In this document: piece after piece, positions 45,721-59,000 of the stretch | Layout of the letters: every line of letters starts with the position of its first letter | Numbering within the stretch: position 1 is the first letter of the stretch | NCBI RefSeq assembly: GCF_905171765.1 | Contig: NC_053392.1 | Location: 408,896,366-408,960,365 of the forward strand | Reading direction: 5' to 3' | From: Bufo bufo | Taxonomy: Eukaryota; Chordata; Amphibia; Anura; Bufonidae | Length of the DNA: 64,000 bases | Program-made: the position numbers and the translations under genes | Notes under the pieces: generated by a model | What the model saw: the letters and a program-made list of their open reading frames with translations, nothing else | Told to the model about the DNA's origin: nothing | Databases searched by the model: none

Positions 45721-48700
45721 CTGTCTGGGTGCCGGGGCCTAAATGTGTGACAGTGGCCTGTTCCAGTGGTGGGTGACGTGAAGCCTGATTCTCTGCTATG
45801 ACATGAAGACAGATTCTGCGCTGACATAAGGCCAGATTCTCTGTTACGGGACCGCTCTCCTCTGTCTGGGTGCCGGGGCCTAAATGTGTGACAGTGGCCT
45901 GTTCCAGTGGTGGGTGACGTGAAGCCTGATTCTCCGCTATGACATGAAGACAGATTCTGTGCTGACATAAGGCCAGATTCTCTGTTACGGGACCGCTCTC
46001 CTCTGTCTGGGTGCCTGGGCCTAAATGTGTGACAGTGGCCTGTTCCAGTGGTGGGTGACGTGAAGCCTGATTCTCTGCTATGACATGAAGACAGATTCTG
46101 CGCTGACATAAGGCCAGATTCTCTGTTACGGGACCGCTCTCCTCTGTCTGGGTGCCTGGGCCTAAATGTGTGACAGTGGCCTGTTCCAGTGGTGGGTGAC
46201 GTGAAGCCTGATTCTCTGCTATTACATGAAGACAGATTCTGCGCTGACATAAGGCCAGATTCTCTGTTACGGGACCGCTCTCCTCTGTCTGGGTGCCGGG
46301 GCCTAAATGTGTGACAGTGGCCTGTTCCAGTGGTGGGTGACGTGAAGCCTGATTCTCTGCTATGACATGAAGACAGATTCTGTGCTGACATAAGGCCAGA
46401 TTCTCTGTTACGGGACCGCTCTCCTCTGTCTGGGTGCCGGGGCCTAAATGTGTGACAGTGGCCTGTTCCAGTGGTGGGTGACGTGAAGCCTGATTCTCTG
46501 CTATGACATGAAGACAGATTCTGTGCTGACATAAGGCCAGATTCTCTGTTACGGGACCGCTCTCCTCTGTCTGGGTGCCGGGGCCTAAATGTGTGACAGT
46601 GGCCTGTTCCAGTGGTGGGTGACGTGAAGCCTGATTCTCTGCTATGACATGAAGACAGATTCTGTGCTGACATAAGGCCAGATTCTCTGTTACGGGACCG
46701 CTCTCCTCTGTCTGGGTGCCGGGGCCTAAATGTGTGACAGTGGCCTGTTCCAGTGGTGGGTGACGTGAAGCCTGATTCTCTGCTATGACATGAAGACAGA
46801 TTCTGTGCTGACATAAGGCCAGATTCTCTGGTACGGGACCGCTCTCCTCTGTCTGGGTGCCGGGGCCTAAATGTGTGACAGTGGCCTGTTCCAGTGGTGG
46901 GTGACGTGAAGCCTGAATCTCTGCTATGACATGAAGAAAATTCTGTGCTGACATAAGGCCAGATTCTCTGTTACGGGACCGCTCTTCTCTGTCTGGGTGC
47001 CGGGGCCTAAATGTGTGACAGTGGCCTGTTCCAGTGGTGGGTGACGTGAAGCCTTGATTCTCTGCTATGACATGAAGACAGATTCTGTGCTGACATAAGG
47101 CCAGATTCTCTGTTACGGGACCGCTCTCCTCTGTCTGGGTGCCGGGGCCTAAATGTGTGACAGTGGCCTGTTCCAGTGGTGGATGACGTGAAGCCTGATT
47201 CTCTGCTATGACATGAAGACAGATTCTGTGCTGACATAAGGCCAGATTCTCTGTTACGCGACCTCTCTCCTCTGCCTGGGTGCCTGGGCCTAAATGTGTG
47301 ACAGTGGCCTGTTCCAGTGGTGGGTGACGTGAAGCCTGATTCTCTGCTATGACATGAAGACAGATTCTGCGCTGACATAAGGCCAGATTCTCTGTTACGG
47401 GACCGCTCTCCTCTGTCTGGGTGCCGGGGCCTAAATGTGTGACAGTGGCCTGTTCCAGTGGTGGGTTACGTGAAGCCTGATTCTCTGCTATGACATGAAG
47501 ACAGATTCTGCGCTGACATAAGGCCAGATTCTCTGTTACGGGACCGCTCTCCTCTGTCTTTGTGCCGGGGCCTAAATGTGTGACAGTGGCCTGTTCCAGT
47601 AGTGGGTGACGTGAAGCCTGATTCTCTGCTATGACATGAAGACAGATTCTGTGCTGACATAAGGCCAGATTCTCTGTTACGGGACCGCTCTCCTCTGTCT
47701 GGGTGCCGGGGCCTAAATGTGTGACAGTGGCCTGTTCCAGTGGTGGGTGACGTGAAGCCTGATTCTCCGCTATGACATGAAGACAGATTCTGTGCTGACA
47801 TAAGTCCAGATTCTCTGTTACGGGACCGCTCTCCTCTGTCTGGGTGCCTGGGCCTAAATGTGTGACAGTGGCCTGTTCCAGTGGTGGGTGACGTGAAGCC
47901 TGATTCTCTGCTATGACATGAAGACAGATTCTGCGCTGACATAAGGCCAGATTCTCTGTTACGGGACCGCTCTCCTCTGTCTGGATGCCAGGGCCTAAAT
48001 GTGTGACAGTGGCCTGTTCCAGTGGTGGGTGATGTGAAGCCTGATTCTCTGCTATGACATGAAGACAGATTCTGTGCTGACATAAGGCCAGATTCTCTGT
48101 TACGGGACCGCTCTCCTCTGACTGGGTGCCGGGGCCTAAATGTGTGACAGTGGCCTGTTCCAGTGGTGGGTGACGTGAAGCCTGATTCTCTGCTATGACA
48201 TGAAGACAGATTCTGTGCTGACATAAGGCCAGATTCTCTGTTACGCGACCTCTCTCCTCTGCCTGGGTGCCTGGGCCTAAATGTGTGACAGTGGCCTGTT
48301 CCAGTGGTGGGTGACGTGAAGCCTGATTCTCTGCTATGACATAAAGACAGATTCTGTGCTGACATAAGGCCAGATTCTCTGTTACGGGACCGCTCTCCTC
48401 TGTCTGGGTGCCGGGGCCTAAATGTGTGACAGTGGCCTGTTCCAGTGGTGGGTGACGTGAAGCCTGATTCTCTGCTATGACATGAAGACAGATTCTGTGC
48501 TGACATAAGGCCAGATTCTCTGTTACGGGACCGCTCTCCTCTTTCTGGGTGCCGGGGCCTAAATGTGTGACAGTGGCCTGTTCCAGTGGTGGATGACGTG
48601 AAGCCTGATTCTCTGCTATGACATGAAGACAGATTCTGTGCTGACATAAGGCCAGATTCTCTGTTACTCGACCTCTCTCCTCTGCCTGGGTGCCTGGGCC

Positions 48701-48870
48701 TAAATGTGTGACAGTGGCCTGTTCCAGTGGTGGGTGACGTGAAGCCTGATTCTCTGCTATGACATGAAGACTGATTCTGTGCTGACATGAAGCCAGATTC
48801 TCTGCTATGGCATGAAGAGACTGATTCTGTGTTGACATGAAGCCAGATTCTCTGCTATGGGACCTCTGTC

Positions 48871-49139
48871 CAATTGATATTGGTTAATTTTTTTTTTTTT
48901 AATTTTTATTTTAATTCATTTCCCTATCCACATTTGTTTGCAGGGGATTTACCTACACAATGCTGCCTTTTGCAGCCCTCTAGCTCTTTCCTGGGCTGTT
49001 TTACAGCCTTTTTAGTGCCCTAAAGTTCGGGTCCCCATTGACTCCAATGGGGTTCGGGTTCGGATCCCGAACCCGAACATTTCCGGAAAGTTCGGCCAAA
49101 CTTCTCGAACTCGAACATCCAGAAGTTCGCTCAACTCTA
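48871..49139 (+). mobile_element. hAT-type transposon 3' terminus
   Basis: Follows the last diverged satellite unit directly. It has a T/A-rich stretch (48885-48925), then a cluster of GTTCGG / CCGAAC motifs between 49025 and 49130 that suggests subterminal transposase sites, and ends GTTCGCTCAACTCTA at 49139. Read inward this is TAGAGTTGAGCGAAC, fitting the YARNG start of hAT termini. The 8 bases after it (GTGAGAGT) also occur in the neighbouring repeat unit (49786-49793), which suggests the insertion target. The matching 5' end is not in the window. Confidence 0.65.
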
Positions 49140-50070
49140 GTGAGAGTGAAAACTAGAGGGAGACCATATGAGACAGAGAAAACTATTGCTGCAACAATGA
49201 GAGTTACTCAATCCAATTTATCTATCTTTAAACAGATACCCTTTTACATTAAGGAGAGCTCCTGATGCACCTAGGAGAGCCCCAAATCTGCGAAATACAT
49301 GATTGTGCATGGCAAGCTACACAATGCTACTATGGATTTCTGGGAAAAATATGCAAAATAGCTTCCATAAGCCTATGGCAGAAGATGTTAATTTGCATAT
49401 CATCATTCTATAAACCAAATATAACGGATTGTTGTCTACATTCGTAATAACAAGTATGTTTTTGAGTGAAAACTAGAGGGAGACCATATGAGACAGAGAA
49501 AACTATTGCTGCAACAAAGAAAGGTACTCAATCCAATTTATCTATCTTTAAACGGGTACCGTTTTACATTAAGGAGAGCTCCGGATGCACCTAGGAGAGC
49601 CCCAATTCTGCGAAATACATGATTGTGCATGGCAAGCTACACAATGCTACTATGGATTTCTGGGAAAGATATGCAAATGAGCTTCCATAAGCCTATGGCA
49701 GAAGATGTTAATTTGCATATCATTATTCTAGAAACCAAAAATAATGGATTGTTGTCTACATTCGTAATAACAAGTATGTTTTGAGTGAGAGTGAAAACTA
49801 GAGGGGGGCCATATGAGACAGAGAAAACTATTGCTACAACAAAGAGAGTTACTCAATCCAATTTATCTATCTTTAAACGGGTACCGTTTTACATTAAGGA
49901 GAGCTCCGGATGCACCTAGGGGAGCCCCAATTCTGCGAAATACATGATTGTGCATGGCAAGCTACACAATGCTACTATGGATTTCTGGGAAAAATATGCA
50001 TATCATCATTCTAGAAACCAAAAATGGATTGTTGTCTACATTCGTAATAACAAGTATGTTTTGAGTGAAA
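49140..50070 (+). repeat. Tandem repeat of about 320 bp, three units plus a stub
   Basis: Units begin GTGAAAACTAGAGGGAGACC and start near 49147, 49467 and 49792, with periods of 320 and 325 bp. The third unit lacks 42 nt near 49997 at a TGCA repeat. A fourth, short unit begins near 50066 and runs straight into hAT coding sequence. The repeat is thus the 5' leader zone of the downstream hAT copy. Open frames within it are short. Confidence 0.8.
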
Positions 50071-52513
50071 GCGAGAGCATATGAGACAGATAAAACTACT
50101 GCTGCAACAAAGAGAGTGGAAGAGATAGAATGCACTAACGCACAACCACTTATGTTTCCTGATGATGAGGACATGGGAATACCACCTCAGCACGTCTCTG
50201 ATGATGACGAAACACAGGTGCCAACTGCTGCGTCTTTCTGCAGTGTGCAGACTGAACAGGAGGTCAGGGATCAAGACTGGGTGGAAGACGATGCAGGGGA
50301 TGATGAGGTCCTAGACCCCCACATGGAATGAAGGTCGTGCCACTGACTTTTACAGTTCGGAGGAAGAGGCATTGGTGAGACCGTGCCAACAGCGTAGCAA
50401 AAGAGGGAGCAGTGGGCATAAGCAGAACACCCGCCGCCAAGAGACTCCGCCTGCTACTGACCGCCGCCATCTGGGACCGAGCACCCCAAAGGCAGCTTCA
50501 AGGAGTTCCCTGGCATGGCACTTCTTCAAACAATTTGCTGACGACAAGACCCGAGTGGTTTGCACGCTGTGCCATCAGAGCCTGAAGCGAGGCATTAACG
50601 TTCTGAACCTTAGCACAACCTGCATGCAAAGCATGAACTGCAGTGGAGTAAACACCTTAAAAACAAGGAACTCACTCAGGCTCCCCCTGCTACCTCTTCT
50701 GCTGCTGCCGCCTCGGACTCTTCTGCTGCTGCTGCCTCGGCCTCTTCCTCCGCCTCTGGAGGAACGTTGGCACCTGCCGCCCAGCAAACATGGGATGTAC
50801 CACCAACACCACCACCTGCGTCACTAAGCATCTCAACCATGTCACACAGCAGCGTTCAGCTCTCCATCTCACAAACATTTGAGAGAGCGTAAATTCCCAC
50901 CTAGCCACCCTCGATCCCTGGCCCTGAATGCCAGCATTTCTAAACTACTGGCCTATGAAATGCTGTCATTTAGGCTGGTGGACACACACAGCTTCAAACA
51001 GCTCATGTCGCTTGCTGTCTCACAGTATGTTGTTCCCAGCCGCCACTACTTCTCCAAGAGAGCCGTGCCTTCCCTGCACAAACAAGTGTCCGATAAAATC
51101 AAGTGTGCACTGCGCAACGCCATCTGTGGCAAGGTTCACCTAACCACAGATACGTGAACCAGTAAGCACGGCCAGGGACGCTATATCTCCCTAACTGCAC
51201 ACTGGGTAAATGTAGTGGCGGCTGGGCCCCAGGCGGAGAGCTGTTTGGCGCACGTCCTTCCGCCGCCAAGGATCGCAGGGCAACATTCTTTGCCTCCTGT
51301 CTCCTCCTCCTCCTACTCAGCTTCCTCCTCCTCTTCTTCCACCTGCTCATCCAGTCAGCCACACACCTTCACCACCAACTTCAGCACAGCCCGGGGTAAA
51401 CGTCAGCAGGCCATTCTGAAACTCATATGTTTGGGGGACAGGCCCCACACCGCACAGGAGTTGTGGCGGGGTATAGAACAACAGACCGACGAGTGGTTGC
51501 TGCCGGTGAGCCTCAAGCCCGGCCTGGTGGTGTGCGATAATGAGCGAAATCTCGTTGCAGCTCTGGGACTAGCCGGTTTGACGCACATCCCTTGCCTGGC
51601 GCATGTGCTGAATTTGGTGGTGCAGAAGTTCATTCGCAACTACCCCGACATGTCAGAGCTGCTGCATAAAGTGCGGGCCGTATATTCGCGCTTCCGGCGT
51701 TCACACCCTGCCGCTGCTCACCTGTCTGCGCTACAGCGTAACTTCGGCCTTCCCGCTCACCGCCTCATATGCGACGTACCCACCAGGTGGAACTCCACCT
51801 TGCATATGCTGGACAGACACATGAGCGACTACATGCTGCAGTGCCTGCGCAACGACAGCAGAGTTGCCCACATTTTAACGTGTGTGGACTACTGGGTTGC
51901 CACCCTGCTGGATCCCCGGTACAAAGACAATGTGCCCACCTTACTTCCTACACTGGAGCGTGATAGGAAGATGCGCGAGCACAAGCGCACGTTGGTAGAC
52001 GCGCTACTGAGAGCATTCCCAAATGTCACAGGGGAACCAGTGGAAGCCCAAGGCGAAGGCAGAGGAGGAGCAAGAGGTCGCCAACGCAGCTGTGTCACGG
52101 ACAGCTCCTCTGAGGGCAGGGTTAGCATGGCAGAGATGTGGAAAAGTTTTGTCACCACGCCACAGCTAACTGCACCACCACCTGATACAGAACGTGTTAG
52201 CAGGAGGCAACATTTCACTAACATGGTGGAACAGTACCTGTGCACACCCCTCCACGTACTGACTGATGGTTCGGCCCCATTCAACTTCTGGGTCTCCAAA
52301 TTGTCCACGTGGCCAGAGCTAGCCTTTTATGCCTTGGAGGTGCTGGCCTGCCCGGCGGCCAGCTTTTTGTCTGAACGTGTATTCAGCACGGCAGGGGGCG
52401 TCATTACAGACAAACGCAGTCGCCTGTCTACAGCTAATGTGGAAAAGCTGACGTTCATAAAAATGAACCAGGCATGGATCCCACAGGACCTGTCCATCCC
52501 TTGTGCATATTAG
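50065..52513 (+). pseudogene. hAT-family transposase, BED finger type, broken
   Basis: A hAT transposase remnant. Acidic N-terminus (PDDEDMGIPPQHVSDDDE, about 50155-50205), then a BED-type finger start (W-H-F-F ... CTLC, about 50508-50570), a frame-shifted Ala/Ser-rich linker, PPSHPRSLALNASISKLLAY, and LTTDT with the first catalytic Asp. Next come VVCDNERNL (second Asp), PCLAHVLNLVV, TRWNSTLHML, LDPRYKDN and the C-terminal ACPAASFLSERVFSTAGG with the presumed Glu, then the dimerisation tail ending near 52513. Breaks: shifts near 50325, 50620-50690 and 50885, and a TGA at 51155-51157 where Trp is expected. TRWNST and LDPRYK are only about 40 codons apart, much closer than usual, so an internal deletion is likely. 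The last 432 codons are open. The start codon is not determinable. Confidence 0.88.
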
Positions 52514-52628
52514 ATATTAACTACCTCCCCTTAACAATATATTATTCTACTCCAGGGCACTTCCTCATTCTATACTATTTTTAATTTCATTTTACCATTA
52601 TATTGCGGGGCAACCAAAAGTTGAATGA
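52514..52628 (+). other. hAT 3' untranslated flank leading into the satellite
   Basis: An A/T-rich 115-bp stretch (ATTAACTACCTCCCCTTAAC ... ATATTGCGGGGCAACC, then AAAGTTGAATGAA) between the transposase stop and the first satellite unit at CCTCTCCTCTGTCTGGG. No terminal repeat, poly(A) or target duplication separates gene and satellite. Confidence 0.8.
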
Positions 52629-53029
52629 ACCTCTCCTCTGTCTGGGTGCCGGGGCCTAAATGTGTGACAGTGGCCTGTTCCAGTGGTGGGTGACGTGAAG
52701 CCTGATTCTCTGCTATGACATGAAGACAGATTCTGTGCTGACATAAGGCCAGATTCTCTGTTACGGGACCGCTCTCCTCTGTCTGGGTGCCTGGGCCTAA
52801 ATGTGTGACAGTGGCCTGTTCCAGTGGTGGGTGACATGAAGCCTGATTCTCTGCTATGACATGAAGACAGATGCTGCGCTGACATAAGGCCAGATTCTCT
52901 GTTACGGGACCGCTCTCCTCTGTCTGGGTGCCGGGGCCTAAATGTGTGACAGTGGCCTGTTCCAGTGGTGGGTGACGTGAAGCCTGATTCTCTGCTATGA
53001 CATGAAGAAAATTCTGTGCTGACATAAGG

Positions 53030-56000
53030 CCAGATTCTCTGTTACGGGACCGCTCTCCTCTGTCTGGGTGCCAGGGCCTAAATAAGTGACAGTGGCCTGT
53101 TCCAGTGGTGGGTGACGTGAAGCCTGATTCTCTGCTATGACATGAAGACAGATTCTGTGCTGACATAAGGCCAGATTCTCTGTTACGGGACCGCTCTCCT
53201 CTGTCTGGGTGCCTGGGCCTAAATGTGTGACAGTGGCCTGTTCCAGTGGTGGGTGACGTGAAGCCTAATTCTCTGCTATGACATGAAGACAGATTCTGCG
53301 CTGACATAAGGCCAGATTCTCTGTTACGGGACCGCTCTCCTCTGTCTGGGTGCCGGGGCCTAAATGTGTGACAGTGGCCTGTTCCAGTGGTGGGTGACGT
53401 GAAGCCTGAATCTCTGCTATGACATGAAGAAAATTCTGTGCTGACATAAGGCCAGATTCTCTGTTACGGGACCGCTCTTCTCTGTCTGGGTGCCGGGGCC
53501 TAAATGTGTGACAGTGGCCTGTTCCAGTGGTGGGTGACGTGAAGCATTGATTCTCTGCTATGACATGAAGACAGATTCTGTGCTGACATAAGGCCAGATT
53601 CTCTGTTACGGGACCTCTCTCCTCTGTCTGGGTGCCGGGGCCTAAATGTGTGACAGTGGCCTGTTCCAGTGGTGGATGACGTGAAGCCTGATTCTCTGCT
53701 ATGACATGAAGACAGATTCTGTGCTGACATAAGGCCAGATTCTCTGTTATGCGACCTCTCTCCTCAGCCTGGGTGCCTGGGCCTAAATGTGTGACAGTGG
53801 CCTGTTCCAGTGGTGGGTGACGTGAAGCCTGATTCTCTGCTATGACATGAAGACAGATTCTGCGCTGACATAAGGCCAGATTCTCTGTTACGGGACAGCT
53901 CTCCTCTGTCTGGGTGCCGGGGCCTAAATGTGTGACAGTGGCCTGTTCCAGTGGTGGGTGACGTGAAGCCTGATTCTCTGCTATGACATGAAGACAGATT
54001 CTGTGCTGACATAAGGCCAGATTCTCTGTTACGGGACCGCTCTCCTCTGTCTGGGTGCCGGGGCCTAAATGTGTGACAGTGGCCTGTTCCAGTGGTGGGT
54101 GACGTGAAGCCTGATTCTCCGCTATGACATGAAGACAGATTCTGTGCTGACATAAGGCCAGATTCTCTGTTACGGGACCGCTCTTCTCTGTCTGGGTGCC
54201 TAGGCCTAAATGTGTGACAGTGGCCTGTTCCAGTGGTGGGTGACGTGAAGCCTGATTCTCTGCTATGACATGAAGACAGATTCTGCGCTGACATAAGGCC
54301 AGATTCTCTGTTACGGGACCGCTCTCCTCTGTCTGGGTGCCTGGGCCTAAATGTGTGACAGTGGCCTGTTCCAGTGGTGGGTGACGTGAAGCCTGATTCT
54401 CTGCTATGACAGGAAGACAGATTCTGTGCTGACATAAGGCCAGATTCTCTGTTACGGGACCGCTCTCCTCTGTCTGGGTGCCGGGGCCTAAATGTGTGAC
54501 AGTGGCCTGTTCCAGTGGTGGGTGACGTGAAGCCTGATTCTCTGCTATGACATGAAGACAGATTCTGTGCTGATATAAGGCCAGATTCTCTGTTACACGA
54601 CCTCTCTCCTCTGCCTGGGTGCCTGGGCCTAAATGTGTGACAGTGGCCTGTTCCAGTGGTGGGTGACGTGAAGCCTGATTCTCTGCTATGACATGAAGAC
54701 AGATTCTGCGCTGACATAAGGCCAGATTCTCTGTTACGGGACCGCTCTCCTCTGTCTGGGTGCCGGGGCCTAAATGTGTGACAGTGGCCTGTTCCAGTGG
54801 TGGGTGACGTGAAGCCTGATTCTCTGCTATGACATGAAGACAGATTCTGCGCTGACATAAGGCCAGATTCTCTGTTACGGGACTGCTCTCCTCTGTCTGG
54901 GTGCCGGGGCCTAAAATGTGTGACAGTGGCCTGTTCCAGTGGTGGGTGACGTGAAGCCTGATTCTCTGCTATGACATGAAGACAGATTCTGTGCTGACAT
55001 AAGGCCAGATTCTCTGTTACGGGACCGCTCTCCTCTGTCTGGGTGCCGGGGTCTAAATGTGTGACAGTGGCCTGTTCCAGTGGTGGGTGACGTGAAGCCT
55101 GATTCTCCGCTATGACATGAAGACAGATTCTGTGCTGACATAAGGCCAGATTCTCTGTTACGGGACCGCTCTCCTCTGTCTAGGTGCCTGGGCCTAAATG
55201 TGTGACGGTGGCCTGTTCCAGTGGTGTGTGACGTGAAGCCTGATTCTCTGCTATGACATGAAGACAGATTCTGCGCTGACATAAGGCCAGATTCTCTGTT
55301 ACGGGACCGCTCTCCTCTGTCTGGGTGCCGGGGCCTAAAAGTGTGACAGTGGCCTGTTCCAGTGGTGGGTGATGTGAAGCCTGATTCTCTGCTATGACAT
55401 GAAGACAGATTCTGTGCTGACATAAGGCCAGATTCTCTGTTACGGGACCGCTCTCCTCTGTCTGGGTGCCGGGGCCTAAATGTGTGACAGTGGCCTGTTC
55501 CAGTGGTGGGTGACGTGAAGCCTGATTCTCTGCTATGACATGAAGACAGATTCTGTGCTGACATAAGGCCAGATTCTCTGTTACGGGACCGCTCTCCTCT
55601 GTCTGGGTGCCGGGGCCTAAATGTGTGACAGTGGCCTGTTCCAGTGGTGGATGACGTGAAGCCTGATTCTCTGCTATGACATGAAGACAGATTCTGTGCT
55701 GACATAAGGCCAGATTCTCTGTTACTCGACCTCTCTCCTCTGCCTGGGTGCCTGGGCCTAAATGTGTGACAGTGGCCTGTTCCAGTGGTGGGTGACGTGA
55801 AGCCTGATTCTCTGCTATGACATGAAGACAGATTCTGCGTTGACATAAGGCCAGATTCTCTGTTACGGGACCGCTCTCCTCTGTCTGGGTGCCGGGGCCT
55901 AAATGTGTGACAGTGGCCTGTTCCAGTGGTGGGTGACGTGAAGCCTGATTCTCTGCTATGACATGAAGACAGATTCTGCGCTGACATAAGGCCAGATTCT

Positions 56001-59000
56001 CTGTTACGGGACCGCTCTCCTCTGTCTGGGTGCCGGGGCCTAAATGTGTGACAGTGGCCTGTTCCAGTGGTGGGTGACGTGAAGCCTGATTCTCTGCTAT
56101 GACATGAAGACAGATTCTGTGCTGACATAAGGCCAGATTCTTTGTTACGGGACCGCTTTCCTCTGTCTGGGTGCCGGGGCCTAAATGTGTGACAGTGGCC
56201 TGTTCCAGTGGTGGGTGACGTGAAGCCTGATTCTGTGCTATGACATGAAGACAGATTCTGTGCTGACATAAGGCCAGATTCTCTGTTACGGGACCGCTCT
56301 CCTCTGTCTGGGTGCCGGGGCCTAAATGTGTGACAGTGGCCTGTTCCAGTGGTGGGTGACGTGAAGCCTGAATCTCTGCTATGACATGAAGAAAATTCTG
56401 TGCTGACATAAGGCCAGATTCTCTGTTACGGGACCGCTCTCCTCTGTCTGGGTGCCGGGGCCTAAATGTGTGACAGTGGCCTGTTCCAGTGGTGGGTGAC
56501 GTGAAGCCTGATTCTCTGCTATGACATGAAGACAGATTCTGCGCTGACATAAGGCCAGATTCTCTGTTACGGGACCGCTCTCCTCTGTCTGGGTGTCGGG
56601 GCCTAAATGTGTGACAGTGGCCTGTTCCAGTGGTGGGTGACGTGAAGCCTGATTCTCTGCTATGACATGAAGACAGATTCTGTGCTGACATAAGGCCAGA
56701 TTCTCTGTTACGGGACCGCTCTCCTCTGTCTGGGTGCCGGGGCCTAAATGTGTGACAGTGGCCTGTTCCAGTGGTGGGTGACGTGAAGCCTGATTCTCCG
56801 CTATGACATGAAGACAGATTCTGTGCTGACATAAGGCCAGATTCTCTGTTACGGGACCGCTCTCCTCTGTCTGGGTGCCTGGGCCTAAATGTGTGACAGT
56901 GGCCTGTTCCAGTGGTGGGTGACGTGAAGCATGATTCTCTGCTATGACATGAAGACAGATTCTGCGCTGACATAAGGCCAGATTCTCTGTTACGGGACCG
57001 CTCTCCTCTGTCTGGGTGCCTGGGCCTAAATGTGTGACAGTGGCCTGTTCCAGTGGTGGGTGACGTGAAGCCTGATTCTCTGCTATGACATGAAGACAGA
57101 TTCTGTGCTGACATAAGGCCAGATTCTCTGTTACGGGACCGCTCTCCTCTGTCTGGGTGCCGGGGCCTAAATGTGTGACAGTGGCCTGTTCCAGTGGTGG
57201 GTGACGTGAAGCCTGAATCTCTGCTATGACATGAAGACAGATTCTGTGCTGACATAAGGCCAGATTCTCTGTTACGGGACCGCTCTCCTCTGTCTGGGTG
57301 CCGGGGCCTAAATGTGTGACAGTGGCCTGTTCCAGTGGTGGGTGACGTGAAGCCTGATTCTCCGCTATGACATGAAGACAGATTCTGTGCTGACATAAGG
57401 CCAGATTCTCTGTTACGGGACCGCTCTCCTCTGTCTGGGTGCCAGGGCCTAAATGTGTGACAGTGGCCTGTTCCAGTGGTGGGTGACGTGAAGCCTGATT
57501 CTCTGCTATGACATGAAGACAGATTCTGTGCTGACATTAGGCCAGATTCTCTGTTACGGGACCGCTCTCCTCTGTCTGGGTGCCGGGGCCTAAATGTGTG
57601 ACAGTGGCCTGTTCCAGTGGTGGATGACGTGAAGCCTGATTCTCTGCTATGACATGAAGACAGATTCTGTGCTGACATAAGGCCAGATTCTCTGTTACTC
57701 GACCTCTCTCCTCTGCCTGGGTGCCTGGGCCTAAATGTGTGACAGTGGCCTGTTCCAGTGGTGGGTGACGTGAAGCCTGATTCTCTGCTATGACATGAAG
57801 ACAGATTCTGCGTTGACATAAGGCCAGATTCTCTGTTACGGGACCGCTCTCCTCTGTCTGGGTGCCTGGGCCTAAATGTGTGACAGTGGCCTGTTCCAGT
57901 GGTGGGTGACGTGAAGCCTGATTCTCTGCTATGACATGAAGACAGATTCTGTGCTGACATAAGGCCAGATTCTCTGTTACGGGACCGCTCTCCTCTGTCT
58001 GGGTGCCTGGGCCTAAATGTGTGACAGTGGCCTGTTCCAGTGGTGGGTGACGTGAAGCCTGATTCTCTGCTATGACATGAAGACAGATTCTGTGCTGACA
58101 TAAGGCCAGATTCTCTGTTACGGGACCGCTCTCCTCTGTCTGGGTGCCGGGGCCTAAATGTGTGACAGTGGCCTGTTCCAGTGGTGGGTGACGTGAAGCC
58201 TGAATCTCTGCTATGACATGAAGACAGATTCTGTGCTGACATAAGGCCAGATTCTCTGTTACGCGACCTCTCTCCTCTGCCTGGGTGCCTGGGCCTAAAT
58301 GTGTGACAGTGGCCTGTTCCAGTGGTGGGTGACGTGAAGCCTGATTCTCTGCTATGACATGAAGACAGATTCTGCGCTGACATAAGGCCAGATTCTCTGT
58401 TACGGGACCGCTCTCCTCTGTCTGGGTGCCGGGGCCTAAATGTGTGACAGTGGCCTGTTCCAGTGGTGGGTGACGTGAAGCCTGATTCTCTGCTATGTCA
58501 TGAAGACAGATAGTGCGCTGACATAAGGCCAGATTCTCTGTTACGGGACTGCTCTCCTCTGTCTGGGTGCCGGGGCCTAAATGTGTGACAGTGGCCTGTT
58601 CCAGTGGTGGGTGACGTGAAGCCTGATTCTCCGCTATGACATGAAGACAGATTCTGTGCTGACATAAGGCCAGATTCTCTGTTACGGGACCGCTCTCCTC
58701 TGTCTGGGTGCCGGGGCCTAAATGTGTGACAGTGGCCTGTTCCAGTGGTGGGTGACGTGAAGCCTGATTCTCTGCTATGACATGAAGACAGATTCTGTGC
58801 TGACATTAGGCCAGATTCTCTGTTACGGGACCGCTCTCCTCTGTCTGGGTGCCGGGGCCTAAATGTGTGACAGTGGCCTGTTCCAGTGGTGGGTAACGTG
58901 AAGCCTGATTCTCTGCTATGACATGAAGACAGATTCTGTGCTGACATTAGGCCAGATTCTCTGTTACGGGACCGCTCTCCTCTGTCTGGGTGCCGGGGCC

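Larger units (their letters stand above)
25340..48870 (+). repeat. 141-bp satellite, block 1 (about 165 monomers)
   Basis: Head-to-tail monomers of 141 bp. Recognisable blocks in order: GACATAAGGCCAGATTCTCT, GTTACGGGACCGCTCTCCTC, TGTCTGGGTGCCGGGGCCTA, AATGTGTGACAGTGGCCTGT, TCCAGTGGTGGGTGACGTGA, AGCCTGATTCTCTGCTATGA, CATGAAGACAGATTCTGTGC. Common variants are CCTGGG for CCGGGG, GCGCTG for GTGCTG, CTCCGC for CTCTGC, and a TCGACCTCTCTCCTCTGCC form. Units next to the gap (25340 to about 26000) have many 1-bp indels. The last two or three units (48780-48870) are shortened and diverged (GACATGAAGCCAGATTCTCT). The monomers have the same orientation and sequence as block 2. Confidence 0.98.

Noticed and set aside
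50575..50908. Arg/Ser-rich minus-strand frames
   Set aside because: Antisense of the Ala/Ser-rich linker of the hAT transposase.
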